In this document: positions 43,271 to 52,434 of the stretch, piece after piece | How the letters are laid out: each line of letters opens with the position of its first letter | Position numbering within the stretch: the stretch's first letter is position 1 | Assembly: GCF_008079445.1 (NCBI RefSeq) | Contig: NZ_VRYH01000004.1 | Coordinates: 62,001 to 126,000, forward strand | Direction: 5' to 3' | DNA: 64,000 bases | From: Aidingimonas lacisalsi | GTDB taxonomy: Bacteria; Pseudomonadota; Gammaproteobacteria; Pseudomonadales; Halomonadaceae | Notes under the pieces: model-generated | Databases searched by the model: none | What the model was told of the DNA's origin: nothing | What the model saw: only the letters and a program-made list of their open reading frames with translations | Translations under genes and position numbers: made by a program

Positions 43271-44509
43271 ATGAGTGATTCCGCCGCCCCGGAGGAGGCG
43301 CCTACCGACTCTGTACCACGCACTGTGTTGATCGGTGCACAGATGCTTTTCGTCGCCTTCGGGGCGTTGGTACTGGTTCCTCTGTTGACCGGGCTGGACC
43401 CTAATGTCGCACTGTTTACTGCGGGGGTGGGAACGCTGATCTTTCACCTGGTGACTGGCCGTTGCATACCGGTATTCCTGGCGTCTTCGTTTGCCTTTAT
43501 TGCTCCGATTCAGGGCTCGGTCAGCAATTTCGGCATACCCGCGACGCTTGGCGGCCTCATGGCGGCAGGATTGGTCTATGTCGCTATCTCCCAGTTCGTG
43601 CGCGTGAAAGGAACCGTCTGGCTACACCGACTGTTGCCACCAGTCGTGGTTGGGCCGGTGATCATGGTCATCGGTCTCGCATTGGCGCCAGTGGCGGTTG
43701 ACATGGCAATCGGCGAGACCAGTGACCATATCGCTTACGGCCAGGCCCTGACGCTGTCCATGGTCAGCTTGCTGGTGACATTGGTACTGGCCGTATTCGC
43801 TCGAGGACTGCTGCGCCTGGTACCGATCCTCGGCGGGATTGCTGTAGGCTACCTGCTGGCGCTTGCCATGGGAGTGGTCGAATTGTCGCCGATCCATCAG
43901 GCGGCCTGGTTGGCGCTGCCGTCGTTCACGCCACCGAGCTTTCATTGGGCGGCGATCCTGTTCATGGTTCCCGTGGCGATAGCGCCTGCCGTCGAGCATA
44001 TCGGCGATATGGTGGCTATTGGCTCGGTCACTCGCCGGAACTACCTTGATTCCCCGGGATTGCACCGGACACTGCTAGGCGATGGTCTGGCGACTTCGAC
44101 GGCCGCCCTGTTCGGTGGGCCGCCCAATACGACGTATTCCGAAGTGACAGGGGCCGTCACGTTGACTCGTGCATTCAACCCACGAATCATGCTGGTGACA
44201 GCATGCCTGGCCATCGTGCTGGCTTTCGTCGCCAAGCTGGGAGCCGTTCTGCAATCGATTCCAGGGCCGGTGATGGGTGGCATCATGACGCTGCTCTTCG
44301 GCTCGATCGCCGTGGTAGGCATGAATACACTGGTTCGCGCCGGCAACCCCCTGACAGCGCCACGCAATCTGGTCGTCGTGTCCTTGATTCTGGTGTTCGG
44401 CATCGGTGGTATGCAGGTCGGGAATGGTCAATTTACGCTTCAGGGAGTCAGTCTCGCGGCCCTGGTGGGTATTATACTCAATGCCTTGTTGCCACCGGCC
44501 AAGGAGTGA
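43271..44509 (+). CDS. uraA: Uracil permease (UraA, NCS2 family)
   Basis: UraA is a proton-coupled uracil importer working with Upp. From the ATG at 43271 (AAGGGAG site) it has 412 residues and about 14 helices. Family landmarks are AQMLFVAFGALVLVPLLTGLDP, AVEHIGDMVAIG and GGPPNTTYSEVTGAVTLTRA. An upstream in-frame start adds 23 residues unlike the family. It is separated from upp by the glycerol operon. It converges on an XRE-type regulator. Confidence 0.93.
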   Translation: MSDSAAPEEAPTDSVPRTVLIGAQMLFVAFGALVLVPLLTGLDPNVALFTAGVGTLIFHLVTGRCIPVFLASSFAFIAPIQGSVSNFGIPATLGGLMAAGLVYVAISQFVRVKGTVWLHRLLPPVVVGPVIMVIGLALAPVAVDMAIGETSDHIAYGQALTLSMVSLLVTLVLAVFARGLLRLVPILGGIAVGYLLALAMGVVELSPIHQAAWLALPSFTPPSFHWAAILFMVPVAIAPAVEHIGDMVAIGSVTRRNYLDSPGLHRTLLGDGLATSTAALFGGPPNTTYSEVTGAVTLTRAFNPRIMLVTACLAIVLAFVAKLGAVLQSIPGPVMGGIMTLLFGSIAVVGMNTLVRAGNPLTAPRNLVVVSLILVFGIGGMQVGNGQFTLQGVSLAALVGIILNALLPPAKE

Positions 44510-44518
44510 TGCTCACTG

Positions 44519-45100
44519 TCAACCGTGATGCTTGGCGCTGCCGCCGTCGGAGAACGATGGCGGTGTATTGGCACTGACGATGACGCACTCGCGATCGCCG
44601 ACGTTACGGAATCGGTGCGGTATACGCGAGTCGAAGTAGTAGGCATCGCCAGCGCCGAGTTGCTGAACCTCGTCACCCACCGTGAGTTCAATGACGCCCG
44701 TGACAATGACTCCGCCTTCTTCTCCCTCGTGCTCCAGCATGGTTTCACCGGTATCGGATCCCGGCGGGTAGCGCTCGTGGAGGATGGACATGCTACGGTC
44801 CGGTCGTCGAGCACCGATCAGGCGCCACGACAGCTGACCGTCACCGATGTCGGTCAACTCGTCAGCGCGATAAAATACTTTCGTCTCATGCGTCGGCTCC
44901 CCGGCAAAGAATTCGCTGATGGAAACCGGCAAGGCATCGAGAATCTTCTTCAGCGAACTCACCGAGGGACTGACGCTATTCTGCTCGATCAATGAAATGG
45001 TGCTGTTGGTGACGTTGGCACGTTTGGCCAGTTCACGTTGTGACAGGTCATGCCGTATGCGAAGTGTCTTGAGGCGACCTCCGACATCGAATCCACTCAT
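44519..45100 (-). CDS. XRE-cupin transcriptional regulator (PuuR-like)
   Basis: The 193 residues combine an N-terminal helix-turn-helix (about 8-64, LRIRHDLSQRELAKRANVTNSTISLIEQ) with a C-terminal cupin (about 112-182, LEHEGEEGGVIVTGVIELTVG ... GDAYYFDSRIPHRFRN). This layout is that of PuuR, the putrescine-responsive repressor of polyamine or amino-acid catabolism. No such genes adjoin it here, so the target is uncertain and the effector unknown. AAGGA precedes the start. Confidence 0.85.
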   Translation of the reverse strand: MSGFDVGGRLKTLRIRHDLSQRELAKRANVTNSTISLIEQNSVSPSVSSLKKILDALPVSISEFFAGEPTHETKVFYRADELTDIGDGQLSWRLIGARRPDRSMSILHERYPPGSDTGETMLEHEGEEGGVIVTGVIELTVGDEVQQLGAGDAYYFDSRIPHRFRNVGDRECVIVSANTPPSFSDGGSAKHHG

Positions 45101-45323
45101 GATGGGTCCTTGTTCAAGATCCTTGACGACATCATACCGTCCGTTGGGTCCTCACCGAAATATGCGTGTCTCATTCCTCCGCCAGTGGTCCGCTGTTTTC
45201 ACGCACCGAGGGCGAGAACGTAGTCGGAGACTTTGGTCGTGCTCTGATTCAAGCCGCTGTCTGCATACCCTCACCTTGAGGTAATCTGTCATCTATCCAT
45301 TCCGTAATGCCGGGGACTCGTCA

Positions 45324-45920
45324 ATGCAGATCGAATCGTTATCCGGCCTTATCCTTGCCGGAGGGCAAGGGCGGCGCATGGGAGGGCGTGACAAGGGCCT
45401 GGAACCCTTTGCTGGCCGCTCATTGATTGAACACGCTTGTCGTCCGTTGCAGGGACGGGTCAGAGAATTGCTAATCAATGCCAACCGTCATCTCGAGGCT
45501 TACCGACGGTATGGAGATCGTGTCATTGAAGATCGCGAAGGTGGGTATCAAGGGCCGTTGATGGGGATCTGGAGTGGGCTGTGTGCGACGGATGACGAAT
45601 GGCTTGTCATCGTGCCATGTGATAGCCCCGACCTTCCCGATGACCTGGTTGACAGGCTCTGGACGGGGAAAGGCGAGCATGATATCGCCGTGGCTCACGA
45701 TGGTGACAGGGCTCATCCCGTAGTCGCGATCATCCGCGTGGCGCTTGCCGAGGATCTTGAAGCGGCCCTGGTCGCCGGCGAACGCAAGATTGATCGTTGG
45801 TACGATCGTCACTCATGGTGTCATGTGGACTTCAGCGATTGTCCATCGGCCTTTGCCAATCTCAATTCCGACGATGACAAAGCATACCTCGAGGCGAGAT
45901 GGGCTTCCCAGGCCCCCTGA
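45324..45920 (+). CDS. mobA: Molybdenum cofactor guanylyltransferase
   Basis: MobA transfers GMP to molybdopterin cofactor, giving the bis-MGD used by DMSO-reductase family enzymes. The 198 residues show the nucleotide-binding LILAGGQGRRMGGRDKGL and the VPCDSPDLPDDLV Mg-binding motif. It is the first gene of a six-gene rightward Moco operon ending at moaA. No recognisable Moco riboswitch lies in the 220-base upstream gap shared with the XRE gene. Confidence 0.95.
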   Translation: MQIESLSGLILAGGQGRRMGGRDKGLEPFAGRSLIEHACRPLQGRVRELLINANRHLEAYRRYGDRVIEDREGGYQGPLMGIWSGLCATDDEWLVIVPCDSPDLPDDLVDRLWTGKGEHDIAVAHDGDRAHPVVAIIRVALAEDLEAALVAGERKIDRWYDRHSWCHVDFSDCPSAFANLNSDDDKAYLEARWASQAP

Positions 45921-45939
45921 GATCGGATCGGTCGAAATT

Positions 45940-46536
45940 ATGACGTTAACACTGGATCAGGAAAACTTGCCGCTATTGGGCATCGCCGCCTGGAGTGGCA
46001 CCGGAAAAACGACGCTGCTGGAACGGTTATTGCCCGTGCTGCGTGAACGGGGGATGCATGTTGCCGTCATCAAGCACGCGCATCATCAGTTCGATGTCGA
46101 TCAGCCGGGTAAGGATAGTCATCGTTTGCGGCAAGCGGGAGCAGCGCCGATGCTGGTCGCGTCACGGACTCGGTTTGCCTTGATGATGGAAACGCCGGAC
46201 CAGGACGAACCGGACTTGCTGTCGCTGATCAATCAGGTGCGCTCACTACGGCCCGACCTGGTGTTGATCGAAGGCTTTAAATCATGGCCGGTGCCCAAGC
46301 TGGAACTCCATCGCGTGTCGCTCGGCAAGGACATGCTGGCGATGTCCGACACCTGGGTCCGAGCCGTTGCCTGTGATGCGGTCGTGCCGGTACCTGCCGG
46401 TGTCGAATTGTTGGATCTCGACGATCTCGACGCCATCGCGAGTTGGGTCATGGCATGGCCGAGTCGTTGGTCATCGGTACGTACTCCGAGAGCGGGGAAC
46501 AACGAGCCGGACGAACCTCGGGGGGCCGGGTCATGA
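45940..46536 (+). CDS. mobB: MobB, P-loop GTPase of Moco biosynthesis
   Basis: MobB is a GTP-binding adaptor that assists MobA. From the ATG at 45940 the protein has 198 residues with Walker A WSGTGKTTL, the IKHAHHQFDVDQPGKDSHR motif and VLIEGFKSWPVPKLE, all standard for the family. The last ~30 residues are Arg/Pro-rich and specific. It overlaps moeA by ATGA. An open frame extending upstream into mobA has no ribosome site. Confidence 0.93.
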   Translation: MTLTLDQENLPLLGIAAWSGTGKTTLLERLLPVLRERGMHVAVIKHAHHQFDVDQPGKDSHRLRQAGAAPMLVASRTRFALMMETPDQDEPDLLSLINQVRSLRPDLVLIEGFKSWPVPKLELHRVSLGKDMLAMSDTWVRAVACDAVVPVPAGVELLDLDDLDAIASWVMAWPSRWSSVRTPRAGNNEPDEPRGAGS

Positions 46537-47801
46537 GTCTGTCCTGTTTCGATCTAGGCGAACGAATGTTGAGCGTAGATGAAGCCCTGTCGGCCTTGCA
46601 GGATTTCGTGCCAGGCCCGTTGGCGATGGAAACCTTGCCGTTGAGTTCGCTGCTCGACCGTGTCCTTGCCGAGGATGTGACCTCGACCATCGATGTGCCC
46701 CAACGGACGAATGCGGCCATGGATGGCATTGCGTTGGCATGGACTGAGCGGCTTTCCGATCATGCCATGTGGCGTCTCGCGGGGCATGTATTGGCTGGAT
46801 ACCAACATGACCGGCCTGTCGTTGCCGGGGAGGCCGTGGCCATTACGACCGGTGCGCCGATGCCGGCGGGTACCGATACTGTCATCATGAATGAGCAACT
46901 TGATGAAAGCCGGGATGGCGATGGTGTCGTCTGGATGAGCGTATCGCAGCCGGAGACGGTCAAGCGTGGTCAACATGTTCGTCAGGCCGGCGAGGACATC
47001 GGGCGTGGTGACCTGGCTTTCACGGCAGGAACCCGGATAAAGCCGCAACATCTTGGGTTCCTGGCGTCGCTGGGTGTGGCTGAGGCCAGCGTGTATCGTC
47101 GCCCGCAAGTAACGATCTTTTCTACGGGTGACGAAGTCAACTCGCCGGGAGAGCCACTGCCTGAAGCGGGGATTTATGATGCCAACCGCTTCTCGTTACT
47201 GGGGCTGCTGACACGCTTGGGGTGTGACGTTGATGATGCCGGGATTCTGCCCGATCGTCGCGATGCTATTCGTGCCACACTACAGGAAGCGGCGGCACGC
47301 TCCGATGCCGTCATCACCAGCGGTGGTGTCTCGGTGGGACAGGCTGACTGGATCAAGGCGGCGCTCAATGACTTTGGTGAGTTGGGGTTCTGGCGTATCG
47401 CACTACGTCCCGGTCGTCCGCTCGCTTTTGGCCTGCTTGGCGAGCAGCGGGTTCCGTTTTTCGGGTTACCCGGCAATCCGGTGGCGGTAATGGTGACATT
47501 CCTGCAATTCGTTCAGCCTGCGTTGCGACGACTGCAGGGAGAGTTCCACTGGGCACCTCGACGGCTCACGGCCAGCGCAGAATCGTCGTTACGCAGCCGG
47601 CGTGGGCGGGTCGACTATGTGCGTGGTATCTACCGTAGTGACGATGAGGGACGGTTATGGGTCAGAAGCACTGGTCAGCAAGGATCAGGCATTCTATCGT
47701 CGATGGTGTCAGCCAATTGCCTGATCGAGATCAGCGCAGAGCTGGAGTCGATTGCCGCCGGTGATCGAGTGCTTGTGCAACCCTTTCACGAACTATTATG
47801 A
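46533..47801 (+). CDS. moeA: Molybdopterin molybdenumtransferase
   Basis: MoeA inserts molybdate into adenylated molybdopterin. From the ATG at 46533 it has 422 residues with the family domains: N-terminal [12 protein letters not shown], domain [46 protein letters not shown] and [16 protein letters not shown]. Both its start and its stop overlap the neighbouring genes by ATGA. The adenylating partner MogA/MoaB is not in this window. Confidence 0.95.
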   Translation: MSLSCFDLGERMLSVDEALSALQDFVPGPLAMETLPLSSLLDRVLAEDVTSTIDVPQRTNAAMDGIALAWTERLSDHAMWRLAGHVLAGYQHDRPVVAGEAVAITTGAPMPAGTDTVIMNEQLDESRDGDGVVWMSVSQPETVKRGQHVRQAGEDIGRGDLAFTAGTRIKPQHLGFLASLGVAEASVYRRPQVTIFSTGDEVNSPGEPLPEAGIYDANRFSLLGLLTRLGCDVDDAGILPDRRDAIRATLQEAAARSDAVITSGGVSVGQADWIKAALNDFGELGFWRIALRPGRPLAFGLLGEQRVPFFGLPGNPVAVMVTFLQFVQPALRRLQGEFHWAPRRLTASAESSLRSRRGRVDYVRGIYRSDDEGRLWVRSTGQQGSGILSSMVSANCLIEISAELESIAAGDRVLVQPFHELL

Positions 47802-48613
47802 GTGGGTCGGATAACATGAATCTCAGTCATATGAATGCCCGTGGCGAGGCCCACATGGTGGATGTGGCCGATAAGGAAGAGAGCCGTCGCGAGGCTGTGG
47901 CCAGCGGGTATGTCCAGATGCAATCCGAGACGCTGGAGCTGCTGGTCGAGGGGGGGCTGCCCAAGGGTGATGTCTTGGCCACTGCCCGGATTGCCGGTAT
48001 TCAAGCGGCCAAGCGGACGCATGAATTGATACCGCTCTGCCATGCTTTGCCACTGTCCAAGGTGGAAATCGAGTTTCGAGTCGATGAGGCGGCATCGCAA
48101 GTCGATGTAACGGCTCGGTGTCGTCTCAATGGCCGGACCGGGGTGGAAATGGAAGCACTGACTGCGGTTTCCGTTGCCTGCCTGACGCTTTATGACATGT
48201 GCAAGGCAGTCGACAAGGGTATGGTCATTGGTGCTATACGCCTTGATGCCAAGACAGGGGGAGCATCGGGGGATTTCAAACGACAACCCGGTGAAACACC
48301 TATCGTGACGGCCTCATGCAGTGATGGAGAAGTGGGTATGCCACCGCGTCGTGCATCGCCCGGTCTACGTGTCAAATGCCTTGCAGAGCTGCGTGAACGG
48401 ATGGGTGTCAGTGAATTGGACGTTGAGTTCACCGAACTGGAACATACCAATATCGCGGGGCTGAAGCAGGCGCTGCGTCAGCGGGATTCGCGGTTTTCCC
48501 TGTTGCAAGGGCAGCGTGTTCTCTGTGCCGTCAATCAGGTCATGGGCAGTGACGATACCCCCTTGAGTGACGGTGACGAGGTAGCTTTCTTTCCTCCGGT
48601 TACGGGAGGATGA
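47798..48613 (+). CDS. moaC-moaD: MoaC-MoaD fusion (cPMP synthase plus MPT synthase small subunit)
   Basis: One 271-residue frame joins two Moco enzymes. Residues 1-165 are MoaC, which makes cyclic pyranopterin monophosphate, with active-site LCHALPLSK (80-88), GVEMEALTA (115-123) and DMCKAVDK (133-140), closing with SGDFKRQ. A linker of about 25 residues leads to MoaD (about 189-271), the sulfur carrier of MPT synthase, with [15 protein letters not shown]. The terminal Gly-Gly needed for thiocarboxylation is free. moaE follows one base later. The frame is continuous, with no stop or internal ribosome site obvious at the junction. Confidence 0.92.
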   Translation: MSGSDNMNLSHMNARGEAHMVDVADKEESRREAVASGYVQMQSETLELLVEGGLPKGDVLATARIAGIQAAKRTHELIPLCHALPLSKVEIEFRVDEAASQVDVTARCRLNGRTGVEMEALTAVSVACLTLYDMCKAVDKGMVIGAIRLDAKTGGASGDFKRQPGETPIVTASCSDGEVGMPPRRASPGLRVKCLAELRERMGVSELDVEFTELEHTNIAGLKQALRQRDSRFSLLQGQRVLCAVNQVMGSDDTPLSDGDEVAFFPPVTGG

Positions 48614-48614
48614 C

Positions 48615-49070
48615 ATGATACGCGTTCAGCATGCGCCTTTCGATCCTGGAGGAGAACAGCAGGCTCTGACGAAGGGGCGCACCGATATCGGTGCCGTGGT
48701 CAGCTTTACCGGCCTGGTGCGTGATTTCAATGAACGGCCGGACGTGACGGCGTTGACGCTTGAACATTACCCGGGCATGACCGAACAAGCACTTGCCGAT
48801 ATCACGGAACAAGCGATGCATCGTTGGTCGTTACAGGGTGTAAGTCTGATTCATCGAGTCGGGTGCTTGTCGCCGGGCGATCCAATCGTGTTGGTCCTGG
48901 TGGCGAGTGCTCACCGACGTGATGCATTCGATGCCTGTGCTTTCATCATGGATTTTCTCAAAACGCGAGCGCCTTTCTGGAAAAAAGAGCATACCCGTAG
49001 CGGTCACTACTGGGTTGCCGAGCGTGAAGCCGATCAGCGCGATGCCAATCGCTGGGAGGATGAGCAATGA
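48615..49070 (+). CDS. moaE: Molybdopterin synthase catalytic subunit
   Basis: MoaE binds cPMP and, with thiocarboxylated MoaD, makes molybdopterin. The 151 residues contain [14 protein letters not shown] near the N-terminus, [31 protein letters not shown] and the catalytic lysine region [11 protein letters not shown]. It starts one base after the moaC-moaD fusion, putting both synthase subunits in adjacent frames, and overlaps moaA by ATGA. Confidence 0.96.
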   Translation: MIRVQHAPFDPGGEQQALTKGRTDIGAVVSFTGLVRDFNERPDVTALTLEHYPGMTEQALADITEQAMHRWSLQGVSLIHRVGCLSPGDPIVLVLVASAHRRDAFDACAFIMDFLKTRAPFWKKEHTRSGHYWVAEREADQRDANRWEDEQ

Positions 49071-50056
49071 CAACATTGATCGATAATTTCGATCGCCAGG
49101 TGCGTTACGTGCGGATCTCGGTCACTGACCGCTGCGACTTTCGCTGCGTTTACTGCATGAGCGAGGACATGACCTTTCTGCCCCGTGCCCAGATATTGAC
49201 TCTGGAAGAGTTGTCCATGGTCGCAAGGGCATTTGTAGAATTAGGCGTCGAGAAAATCCGCTTAACCGGCGGTGAGCCGTTGGTTCGACGCGACATTGAT
49301 CAACTGGTATCCGACATCGGTGAGTTGCCCGGGCTGAAGGATTTCACCATGACGACCAATGGCGCCGGATTGGGTAAGTATGCAGAGTCGCTGCGACAAG
49401 CAGGAATGCAGCGTCTCAACATCAGTCTTGATTCACTGGATCCGGAACGTTTCCATCGACTGACGCGGACCGGCCAATTAGGCAAAGTGATTGATGGAAT
49501 CCGCGCTGCCAAGGATGCCGGGTTCGAGCGTATCAAGCTCAACGCTGTCATCCTCAAGGGTCGCAATGACGACGAAGTGCTGGATCTGGTCGAGTTCGCG
49601 CGTCAGGAAGGCGTGGACATCAGTTTTATCGAAGAGATGCCGCTGGGCGATGTATCGGATCATTCGCGAGCAGAAACCTTCTGCTCGAGTGACGAAGTCC
49701 AGTCAATGATCGAGGAACGGCATTCTCTCGTCCCCACGACCGAAACGACACTGGGGCCATCGCGCTATTTCAGGATGACGGATAGCGAGACTCGGGTTGG
49801 ATTCATTTCCCCGCATAGCCATAACTTCTGTTCGACCTGCAACCGGGTCAGGGTCACTGTGGAAGGGCGTTTGCTGCTCTGCCTCGGCAATGAGCATTCC
49901 GTAGATTTACGTGAGGTGTTACGCCGTTACCCTGGAGACATGGATGCATTGAAAACTCGCATTATCGAGGCGATGCCATTGAAACCGGAACGCCACCATT
50001 TCACTACTGATGGCGATGTGCAAGTGGTTCGCTTCATGAACATGACGGGGGGTTAA
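49067..50056 (+). CDS. moaA: GTP 3',8-cyclase MoaA (radical SAM)
   Basis: MoaA starts Moco synthesis by radical rearrangement of GTP. The 329 residues have the N-terminal radical-SAM motif Cys23-x3-Cys27-x2-Cys30, [10 protein letters not shown], the C-terminal cluster motif [19 protein letters not shown] and the terminal Gly-Gly that enters the active site. It is the last gene of the operon, whereas moaA leads in E. coli. No Moco-sensing RNA is evident here. Confidence 0.96.
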   Translation: MTTLIDNFDRQVRYVRISVTDRCDFRCVYCMSEDMTFLPRAQILTLEELSMVARAFVELGVEKIRLTGGEPLVRRDIDQLVSDIGELPGLKDFTMTTNGAGLGKYAESLRQAGMQRLNISLDSLDPERFHRLTRTGQLGKVIDGIRAAKDAGFERIKLNAVILKGRNDDEVLDLVEFARQEGVDISFIEEMPLGDVSDHSRAETFCSSDEVQSMIEERHSLVPTTETTLGPSRYFRMTDSETRVGFISPHSHNFCSTCNRVRVTVEGRLLLCLGNEHSVDLREVLRRYPGDMDALKTRIIEAMPLKPERHHFTTDGDVQVVRFMNMTGG

Positions 50057-50113
50057 TGCCTTAATACGGAGCGATTCTCTTCACTTAGTTGCTGACTGGC
50101 CTTCTCTTTATGT

Positions 50114-50157
50114 CACCTTGGCAAAAGAATTATTGACTGACTTTTCTTGCCAAAGTG
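50114..50157. other. Imperfect inverted repeat between moaA and the H-NS-like gene
   Basis: CACCTTGGCAAAAGAA (50114-50129) and TTCTTGCCAAAGTG (50144-50157) can form a stem of about 12 pairs with a mismatch and a bulge. It overlaps the -35 region proposed for the next gene, so it may be an operator or the 3' hairpin of the Moco operon. Confidence 0.45.
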
Positions 50158-50174
50158 CCATATCTGCATATACT
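50147..50174 (+). promoter_or_regulatory. Probable promoter of the H-NS-like gene
   Basis: TTGCCA (50147-50152) and TATACT (50169-50174) are 16 bases apart, about 55 bases before the start codon, in locally AT-rich DNA as usual for nucleoid-protein genes. Confidence 0.45.
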
Positions 50175-50229
50175 TTTTACCACAGTATCTATCGATACGT
50201 TTTTTTGACCCTCAGCATGGAGGAGGCCA

Positions 50230-50520
50230 ATGTCTTCCGAATCCTTGGAGCGCATCGCTCGTAACAAGAACGTAGCCCGTGCTGCTGCACGCCAATTGAG
50301 TATGGAACAGCTCAGTAAACTGTCCGAGGTTATCGGAGAGGTTATCGAGCAAAAGCAAGAGGAGGAGAAAAAGCGCCGGGAAGAGGAAGCCATGAAAGAG
50401 CGAAAGTTGGCTGAAATTCGTGAAGCGATCAATGATGCCGGCTTGTCACTGAATGACCTCGTTCCGGAGCAACCCAAGCGGCGTCGTGGACGTCCACCAA
50501 AGAATGCCAAGAAATCCTGA
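50230..50520 (+). CDS. Small H-NS-like nucleoid protein with AT-hook tail
   Basis: The 96 residues begin with a helical dimerisation region (about 5-40, AARQLSMEQLSKLSEVIGEVIEQ), a strongly charged coiled coil (about 40-62, EEEKKRREEEAMKERK), then AEIREAINDAGLSLNDLV and a basic tail KRRRGRPPKNAKK. The core Arg-Gly-Arg-Pro (86-89) is an AT-hook able to enter the minor groove. The full H-NS DNA-binding domain (usual TWxGxGRxPxW) is missing, so this is a short variant. A strong GGAGGAGG site precedes it. Confidence 0.7.
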   Translation: MSSESLERIARNKNVARAAARQLSMEQLSKLSEVIGEVIEQKQEEEKKRREEEAMKERKLAEIREAINDAGLSLNDLVPEQPKRRRGRPPKNAKKS

Positions 50521-50541
50521 ATGGCATTCCGGGTAAGTAAG

Positions 50542-50584
50542 TATCGGCGCAGGATCCGATATCGGCGCATGTCGGGACATGTCG
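50542..50584. repeat. Short direct repeats downstream of the H-NS-like gene
   Basis: TATCGGCGCA occurs at 50542-50551 and 50560-50569, and CATGTCG at 50568-50574 and 50578-50584, in the 102-base convergent gap before the RNase J gene. No hairpin with a T tail was found. Confidence 0.4.
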
Positions 50585-50622
50585 ACTCTTGCTACCATGG
50601 TTAGTGTAAATGCGCCATCTGC

Positions 50623-52278
50623 CTATGCGGCGATTAATTGCAAGTGGACCGACGGCAGGTGGCGCATGTGTGTTGTCAGATACTCCATCAGTAGTGGACG
50701 CAGTGCCTGACGAAGCTGTGCAATATGGTGGCTCGCCAAACTAGGCAGATGGTCATCAAGCCACGCTATGAGAGCGGTTTCGTCCAGCGCGGCTGTCATC
50801 TGCGACTCGATGAGCGGCAGACCGATGCGACACCATCCGTGCCCGTTCGGCATCACGGAAATGGCGAGAAACAGGGTGCCGAAGCGGTCATGGTCGCCGG
50901 ATTCGGCATTGAACAACTCGGGAAGCGGGGTGATGCGGTTCCTGTCGATGATGCAAGGATGCTGTGGATGGCTCGCCTCGTGCGTCAACTCCCTGGCGCT
51001 GAAACGAATCAAGTCGCCGTTCGAGGGTGTCAAGGGCGCTTGAATGTCGAGCGCCTTGGCAAGGGCTTGGTGGGCCTTCTGGTGGGGTCTTTCTCCATGA
51101 ACGGGAAGCAGGTAACGTGGTTGAATCCAGCGGTAGAGCGTGGTGATCTCGTCCCGTCCCGGGTGACCTGAGGCATGCAATTCCGGGTGGTTCTCACCAT
51201 CGTAGATGACCACTCCCAGTTGCTTGAGACCTTGCTGAAGTCGCTCGATTAGAGGCTCGTTTCCCGGGATGGCTTTGGCCGAAAAGATGACACTGTCGCC
51301 GGGTATCAATTCGAAATTCGGATGTTGATTGCGTGCCAGTCGCGATAAAGCCGATCTAGGCTCACCCTGACTTCCGGTGGCGATGACCAGGACTTCTTCC
51401 GGTGGCAGGTAACCGAGATCGTGAACGGGAACGGTCGGAGGGAAATCGTCGAGGTATCCCAGTCCACGGGCAATGCCAACCATACGCTCCATGGAGCGTC
51501 CCATGAGACTGATGCGTCTACCGCATTGTTCGGCGGCTCGTCCAATGGCGAGTACACGAGCCAGGTTACTGGCAAAGCATGAAATAATGATGCGGCCACG
51601 GCATTCCGCCAATCTCCTTTCCAGCGCGCGGGCCACGTCTCCTTCGCTGCGTGTCGATGGGGTCGTCGCCGCATTGGTGGAATCTCCAACGACCAAATCG
51701 ACCGGAGCGAGTGCTCGAAACATGGCTTCGTCCGGTGGCGACCCGATCACTGGGTCGGCATCGAGTTTCCAGTCTCCCGTATGCAGCACGCGTTGTTCTG
51801 GCGTGACGATCAACAGGGCGCAACTCTCAGGAATCGAATGCGTTACCGGCAGGAAGCGAATCGTAAAAGGCCCCTGTTCGCAGGCATCCCCCGGGTCGAT
51901 TACATGAATACTGTCGGTCGTCAGTCCGTGGTCATTGAATTTGGCCCGCAACAGGGCAGCGGCCAATGGCGTGGCATGAATAGGGCAGCCCCAGCGAGGC
52001 CAGAGCCAGGCAATGGCGCCGATATGGTCTTCGTGACCATGAGTTATCACCAACGCTTCTGGACGGATATTCAGGTCATCAAGAGTGTCCGGGTTGGGTA
52101 CTTGCAAAGGGGTCTCGGTTAAATCCTGACGGATCATCATCCCGCAATCGACGGCGATCCATTGTCCCTCATAACCGTACAGACTGAAGTTCATGCCGAT
52201 TTCACCGCATCCCCCCAAGGAAAGGAAGTACAGGGAAGGACGCTGTCGTTGGCGAATCTGAACGCGAGGTTGATACAT
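50623..52278 (-). CDS. RNase J-type metallo-beta-lactamase ribonuclease
   Basis: The 551 residues have the metallo-beta-lactamase/beta-CASP architecture of RNase J: GGCGEIGMN near the start, metal-binding HGHEDHIGA, the VTHSIPES and HTGDWKLD motifs, the beta-CASP domain with SCFASNLARV and TGSQGEPRSAL, and the LLPVHGE motif near residue 390. A C-terminal domain follows. RNase J degrades and matures RNA with 5'-exo and endonuclease activity; it is absent from E. coli. The ATG at 52278 was chosen; a GTG nine bases upstream is possible and neither has a clear ribosome site. It is divergent from purU. Confidence 0.85.
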   Translation of the reverse strand: MYQPRVQIRQRQRPSLYFLSLGGCGEIGMNFSLYGYEGQWIAVDCGMMIRQDLTETPLQVPNPDTLDDLNIRPEALVITHGHEDHIGAIAWLWPRWGCPIHATPLAAALLRAKFNDHGLTTDSIHVIDPGDACEQGPFTIRFLPVTHSIPESCALLIVTPEQRVLHTGDWKLDADPVIGSPPDEAMFRALAPVDLVVGDSTNAATTPSTRSEGDVARALERRLAECRGRIIISCFASNLARVLAIGRAAEQCGRRISLMGRSMERMVGIARGLGYLDDFPPTVPVHDLGYLPPEEVLVIATGSQGEPRSALSRLARNQHPNFELIPGDSVIFSAKAIPGNEPLIERLQQGLKQLGVVIYDGENHPELHASGHPGRDEITTLYRWIQPRYLLPVHGERPHQKAHQALAKALDIQAPLTPSNGDLIRFSARELTHEASHPQHPCIIDRNRITPLPELFNAESGDHDRFGTLFLAISVMPNGHGWCRIGLPLIESQMTAALDETALIAWLDDHLPSLASHHIAQLRQALRPLLMEYLTTHMRHLPSVHLQLIAA

Positions 52279-52434
52279 GGTGGACACGATATCGAGTATG
52301 AGAGAACTCCATCATACGGGATGGGTAAGCGCCGCCACAACGCAGATGTCCTGACCGTCAAGAATTCGCTAGACTAATGCATCAGATGGCAATTCTTCCC
52401 GGCATGTTTTCTTGTTTCGACCGATGGCTTACCG

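Noticed and set aside
45101-45323. Moco riboswitch in front of the mobA-moaA operon
   Set aside because: I could not match the known Moco RNA core motifs in this gap or before moaA.
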